Shown in pieces: positions 6,956 to 10,851 of a DNA stretch of 10,851 nucleotides. Below the pieces are notes generated by a model, which did no database searches, had not been told where the DNA came from, and saw nothing but the letters and a program-made list of their open reading frames with translations. Source of the stretch: Oehlia diaphana (Eukaryota > Glomeromycota > Glomeromycetes > Glomerales > Glomeraceae). The stretch covers positions 18,289 through 29,139 of the forward strand of contig QZLH01000582.1 in the NCBI GenBank assembly GCA_003833135.1, given 5' to 3'. Every line of letters begins with the position of its first letter. Positions within the stretch are counted from its first letter, which is position 1. Both the position numbers and the translations under genes were made by a program.

Positions 6956-9166
6956 ATGAAATTTGGTCATCACTTAAAAACTTCTCTTTATCCTGAATGG
7001 ACATTCTACTATTTAAGCTATGATGAGCTAAAACGAGAGCTAAAAACTAGAACTCGTGGTAATCAATGGAGTGAGGAAGACGAAACCATTTTCTTTGAAT
7101 TACTCGAGAAAGAACTCGAAAAAGTATTTACTTTTCAAGACGTTAAGTCTGGGGAGATAAATAGGAGAATTCAAAATTGTGAGAAGGAAATTCATGACAT
7201 AATGGAAGCAAATTCTGCAAACGAGGATGATTTTCTTGCGATTGAAGAAGAATTATCCATGATAATCGCTGACGTTCATGACCTTGCCAAGTTTACCCGT
7301 TTGAATTATACGGGTTTCTTAAAGATTATTAAGAAACATGATAAACAAACTAGATGGGTTTTAAAGCCCATGTTTATGGCACGGTTGAATGCAAAACCAT
7401 TTTATAAGGAAAATTATGACGCGTTAATCGTTAAATTATCACGTAATTATGATATTGTTCGTACTCGTGGGAATCCGGTTAAGGGTAACTCCGCTGCCGG
7501 TGGCCAACAACAAAATTTTGTTCGTAATACCACAAAATATTGGGTTCATCCGGATAACATTACAGAGTTAAAACTTCTTATTCTTAAACACCTTCCGGTG
7601 TTAGTATTTAATCCTAATAAGGAATTTGAACCAGCTGATTCCGCTATTACTTCAATTTATTTTGATAATGAAAGTTTCGATCTTTATCTTGGCCGTTTGG
7701 AAAAGTCCGAGGGAGCTGAAGCCATTCGATTAAGATGGTATGGAGGGATGGACAACAACGAAATCTTCGTTGAACGTAAAACACACCGAGAGGATTGGAC
7801 CGGCGAAAAATCTGTGAAGGAGCGTTTCGGTATTAAGGAAAAAGATGTGAACAAGTATCTACGTGGAGAATATAAAAAGACATTTGAAAAATTGAAACAA
7901 AAAGGAAAGAGCGATAAAGAAATTGAAAGTCTTACTCAATTAGCTTCTGAAGTGCAATATCGTGTCCTTAGCAAAAAATTAAGACCAGGTGCGTACACTT
8001 TCTATAGGAATCTTACACGTAATGGTGCAGAATTAATTCTCGTATAACATAAATTTAGTCGTTCGAAGTTTTTATAACCGTACTGCTTTTCAATTACCTG
8101 GTGATGCTCGTGTTCGTATTTCACTTGATACGGAGCTAAGTATGATACGTGAAGATAATTTCGAAAATAATCCGAGACTCCGATCCGGTAATAACTGGCG
8201 TCGAATGGATATTGGGATAGATTATCCATTTTCAAAGTTACCTGATGGAGAGATTGAAAGATTCCCTTACGCAATTCTAGAAGTTAAGTTACAGACTCAG
8301 TACGGCCAAGAGCCACCCGAATGGGTTCAAGAATTAGTTCAAAGTCATTTGGTACGTTAATAATTTAATAGCACTTTACTCGCGCATTAGGAATTCTAAT
8401 GAAATTAATCATCCTTCAGGTTGAAGCTGTTCCAAAATTCTCAAAATTTATTCATGGTGTCGCAACACTTATGGATAGCCGTCAAATCCCACTTTTTCCT
8501 TTCTGGCTTCCACAAATGGATATTGATATTCGCAAACCTCCAAGTAATTTTAGACTTGAACGTCCTACTGCAAGTAATCCAACTACACCAGCCAATGAAA
8601 GGGGTAATCCGTTTTCTGGAACTGAGGATATTGAAGTTCTAGTTGATAGTCTAGATGATGACGAAGATGAGGAAGATTCATCTGAAAATACGCCATTACT
8701 AAGTGAATCAAGCCAAAATACAAATACCCAACTACGTAGAGCACCGCATATTTCTTCACTTGAAGAACTTGAAGAATATTTAGCGACAGTTACACCTGCT
8801 GGGAAGGTTCCTAAAACTTACCATGGAAAAAAAATTGCCATTCCTGTGCGTGTAGAACCTAAAGTATTTTTTGCCAATGAAAGGACTTTCTTGTCTTGGC
8901 TCAATTTCAGTGTGGTCCTGGGCGGCTTTGCAATTGGATTATTGAATTTTGGTGATAAAATTACCGTTACCGCAGCTTCTTTTTTGGTTTCTGTCACAAT
9001 GATGGTCATGTTATACTCCCTTGGGACTTATCTTTGGCGTGTTAAAAAGATTAGAAGGAGAGAATCCGGGCCGTATGAGGATAGATACGGTCCCACATTC
9101 ATTTGCATATTGTTGTTAATTTCTGTAACTATCAACTTTTGGCTGAGATTACATGAGAAATCTTAA
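6956..9166 (+). CDS. VTC4: VTC4, vacuolar transporter chaperone polyphosphate polymerase subunit
   Basis: Catalytic subunit of the VTC complex in the vacuolar membrane. It polymerises the gamma-phosphate of ATP into inorganic polyphosphate and feeds it into the vacuole. Three exons (6956-7988, 8059-8351, 8420-9166) are separated by introns of 70 bp (GTGCGT...TAG) and 68 bp (GTACGT...CAG), giving 690 residues, near the length of yeast Vtc4. The SPX domain (about 1-165) has the N-terminal MKFG, Tyr22/Lys26 and the basic cluster KIIKKHDK (123-130), which bind inositol pyrophosphates in this family. The catalytic tunnel domain (about 190-480) shows RLRWYGG (258-264), VERKTH (272-277), SLDTEL (366-371), LEVKLQT (418-424) and [13 protein letters not shown] (471-483). 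An acidic linker follows (511-531), then the VRVEPK motif (585-590) and three membrane helices (about 602-619, 624-643, 667-685). The retained catalytic residues favour VTC4 over the non-catalytic subunits. The ATG has A at -3. The frame is intact, so the gene is probably functional. Confidence 0.92.
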
Positions 9167-10131
9167 AATTTTTGTAATATTATATCACATCAAACCCTTT
9201 TATCACATATTCTATCATAAGACTGTGTGTTAAAAAAATATGGCGAGAATTTAAATCTGATTGGTTATTATTTCAAAAGGGTTAATTTATAAGTATTCTT
9301 CTACATATAGCACAGATTAGATTTTTTATTTAGCAGAATTCAGAGAATGAATTACAAAAAGGGTAGAGTAACCAGTTATTGACAGTGTAAGGATATAATA
9401 TTATTGTACAAAAGAAAACCCGCCATTATTTTATTGTTTTATTGTAACATAAAAAATCATACTTTATGATTGTACAGAATAGAATATAACGCGAGTGACA
9501 CGTTTAGATTCGTGCAAGATATAAAAAAAATAAAGTTTTTTTTATGTTGCACTATACTTATTAATCAGACTTACGCCAATTGACGGAATTACTTTTCTCA
9601 GAGGACGTTAAAAAAATTAAAAATTGTTTCTTATACACAATATTTCGGTCGTAGTACTAAAAAAATTAAAAATTTAATTTAAAATTTACCATATATATAC
9701 GGATAAACATGCTCATTTAAATGTGGCTGTTGTTATATTAAAAACCGGTTATATGTAATTCCTTTTAATTTAGATTAACCTATATCAGTACTAAACTTTT
9801 TTTTCAAATTCTCTTGTACAATTTCTAAATATATTTTATTAATGATAATTACAATTGATACATAATATTTTGACAGTGATTTTTAATTTTAATTTTACTG
9901 GTAAAACTATATTAAAGTTTTATTAAAAGTTGGTAAAATTCTGAAGGAAAGTGAAACTTGATAAAACCTATAAATGCTAAAATTTTGCTGAAACTATAAG
10001 TCCTTCGCGTTGCATAACTCGCAAGTGTTACGTGATCTATGTGTCATATAGTGCCATATTTCAGATAGGTAGTGTTACATAAATCGAGATCATCTTACCA
10101 CGGACTTCCGAATTCTGAAGAACGGAAAAGA
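9167..10131. other. AT-rich spacer downstream of VTC4
   Basis: The first few hundred bases presumably hold the VTC4 3' UTR and polyadenylation region. An AATAAA is present at 9529-9534, but its use is not established. A near-duplicate TAAAAAAATTAAAAATT occurs at about 9609 and 9658. No open frame, tRNA or recognisable protein fragment was seen on either strand. Confidence 0.5.
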
Positions 10132-10163
10132 ACCAAGATTCGTAAGTATATACGAATCTTGGT
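10132..10163. repeat. Perfect 13-bp inverted repeat (hairpin) before a T-run
   Basis: ACCAAGATTCGTA and TACGAATCTTGGT are exact reverse complements separated by the six bases AGTATA, and are followed by a T-rich run. In this eukaryotic setting a bacterial-type terminator is not expected. It is more likely a remnant or end of a small palindromic element, or simply a cruciform-forming repeat. Confidence 0.7.
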
Positions 10164-10403
10164 ATTTTTTTTTTTGGTTTTTTTTTATTTTATTAATGAA
10201 CGGTACTAATAAGTATAACAGGTGACATGTTATGCAGGTGACAAATAGAGATCAGACCACAAAAAAATAAACAACGCGAACGCGAAAGTCACGTGTATGT
10301 GCCGATTGGGCATCACACCTTTCCGAGGTACTGTATTTAATAACTTTATTATTATATGCATGCATTACATAAAATTAATCACATAAATTACTCCATACTT
10401 AAT

Positions 10404-10432
10404 AGTTACTCAGCATGAAGTGCTGAGTAACT
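10404..10432. repeat. Perfect 12-bp hairpin AGTTACTCAGCA
   Basis: AGTTACTCAGCA (10404-10415) and TGCTGAGTAACT (10421-10432) are exact reverse complements with a five-base loop, TGAAG. It sits two bases left of the larger hairpin at 10435-10529 and shares its CTCAGCA core, so the two probably belong to the same small element. Confidence 0.75.
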
Positions 10433-10434
10433 GT

Positions 10435-10529
10435 TGTATTTGCAATAAGCAATATGATTGGTGAGATTTACTGAGCATAGCTCAGCAAATTTCACTGATC
10501 ATACTGATCATATTCTTATTGCAAATACA
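10435..10529. mobile_element. Long hairpin, probable small palindromic element
   Basis: The outer arms TGTATTTGCAATAAG (10435-10449) and CTTATTGCAAATACA (10515-10529) pair perfectly over 15 bp. The inner arms pair around CTGAGC-ATA-GCTCAG (10471-10485), with two mismatches in the next nine bases. Between them lie imperfectly paired ATATGAT/ATCATAT segments. The shape matches a foldback-type miniature element. A transcribed structured RNA is possible but nothing here supports expression. Confidence 0.55.
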
Positions 10530-10575
10530 TGTAAGGCACACCAGTGCTGCAGTTACAAGGTCACATTATGCCAAG

Positions 10576-10712
10576 TAGAGATGTTAACAGTTTGATCCAT
10601 CCAGTTTTCGGTCCAAAAACTGGTGATTTGAGTACAAAACTGAACCGTTATAGGTTTAGAACCAGAGTTTGAACCGAAGTTTAGACCAAAGTTTAGACCA
10701 AAGTTTAGACCG
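10576..10712 (+). mobile_element. Possible hAT-type (Ac-like) element end with subterminal repeats
   Basis: TAGAGATGTTAACAG at 10576-10590 resembles the T/CAG-R-GATG start common at ends of Ac-like hAT elements. It is followed by many short GGTCC/GAACCG/TTTAGACC motifs, including AAGTTTAGACC repeated in tandem with a 12-bp period at about 10678-10711. Such subterminal repetition is typical of hAT ends. The other terminus and both target duplications would lie beyond the window, so this stays a pattern-based suggestion. Confidence 0.4.
10678..10711. repeat. 12-bp tandem repeat AAGTTTAGACCA, three copies
   Basis: Three nearly exact tandem copies of AAGTTTAGACC(A) lie inside the putative hAT-type end, the last followed by GG instead of AA. 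They fit the idea of subterminal transposase-binding repeats but could also be an ordinary minisatellite. Confidence 0.7.
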
Positions 10713-10851
10713 GATATTTATAGTATTTTATACAAAATTGTGTAATGCAGATCATGAATTTAAATATATCGTATATCGTCAAAAAATTTTTTATTTTAAG
10801 AAAAAAAATTACCAATAAAATTTCACATAATGTAAAAAAAAAAGAAAAAAA
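10713..10851. other. AT-rich low-complexity end of window
   Basis: The last bases are very AT-rich and finish in A-runs. I see no gene or recognisable signal. If the putative element at 10576 is real, this would be part of its interior. Confidence 0.5.

Noticed and set aside
7989..8047. VTC4 ending at the TAA at 8047 as a short 363-residue protein
   Set aside because: A GTGCGT donor at 7989 and a TAG acceptor at 8058 restore the conserved [18 protein letters not shown] sequence in phase, so the stop lies in an intron.
8002..8274. Minus-strand open frame opposite VTC4 exon 2
   Set aside because: Fully explained as the antisense of the conserved VTC4 catalytic domain.
10132..10190. Hairpin plus T-run as a rho-independent terminator
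   Set aside because: The intron-bearing eukaryotic genes make a bacterial terminator inappropriate, and no gene ends nearby.
10435..10529. tRNA or microRNA gene
   Set aside because: No cloverleaf, T-loop or anticodon pattern is present, and nothing shows transcription. A palindromic element is the simpler reading.
1..10851. CRISPR array, phage or bacterial defence system
   Set aside because: No regularly spaced direct repeats with unique spacers, and gene structure is eukaryotic throughout.

Overview
The window looks like nuclear DNA of an early-diverging filamentous fungus, most likely an arbuscular mycorrhizal fungus of the Rhizophagus type (Glomeromycotina). The reasons are very AT-rich spacers, short GT-AG introns of about 60-110 bp, dense small transposon remnants, and a fungal-type VTC4 gene. 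The organism is inferred from composition and gene content, not from a database match.

Left part (1-3423): the first 82 bases are the end of an open frame with an acidic C-terminus, cut by the window edge. It is followed by a TTTCGGCC-rich, subterminal-repeat-like tract that ends in a possible hAT-type terminus near 365. After about 1.5 kb of AT-rich DNA without genes comes a nest of non-autonomous DNA transposons. An old 216-bp palindromic MITE lies at 1836-2051. A 1174-bp Mutator-like (MULE) element lies at 2094-3267, with 42-bp inverted ends and an exact 9-bp target duplication (ATAAGAGAC). Inside it are a roughly 400-bp foldback and, inserted into the foldback's edge, a younger copy of the same MITE (2988-3204) with an exact 10-bp target duplication (CCGCTTTAAC). 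The two MITE copies differ mostly by C-to-T/G-to-A changes.

Middle (3424-5661): a multi-exon gene on the + strand that I can rebuild from splice signals. It encodes a protein of about 500 residues with an acidic linker and a C-terminal half resembling a PD-(D/E)XK-nuclease-like core. Two single-base frameshifts break it, so it is annotated as a probable pseudogene (or a gene with sequence errors). It begins only 147 bp past the MULE.

Right-centre (6956-9166): an intact three-exon gene for a 690-residue VTC4, the polyphosphate polymerase subunit of the vacuolar transporter chaperone complex, with SPX, catalytic and three-helix membrane domains. This is the one securely identified functional gene. 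It makes inorganic polyphosphate from ATP and moves it into the vacuole, which is the main phosphate store in these fungi.

Right part (9167-10851): AT-rich DNA without genes, with a perfect 13-bp hairpin (10132-10163), a pair of adjacent hairpins (10404-10529) that look like a small palindromic element, and a possible hAT-type terminus with subterminal repeats starting at 10576. The window mainly shows a phosphate-metabolism gene and a decayed lineage-type gene set in a transposon-rich neighbourhood. I see no operon-like or defence-type gene system.
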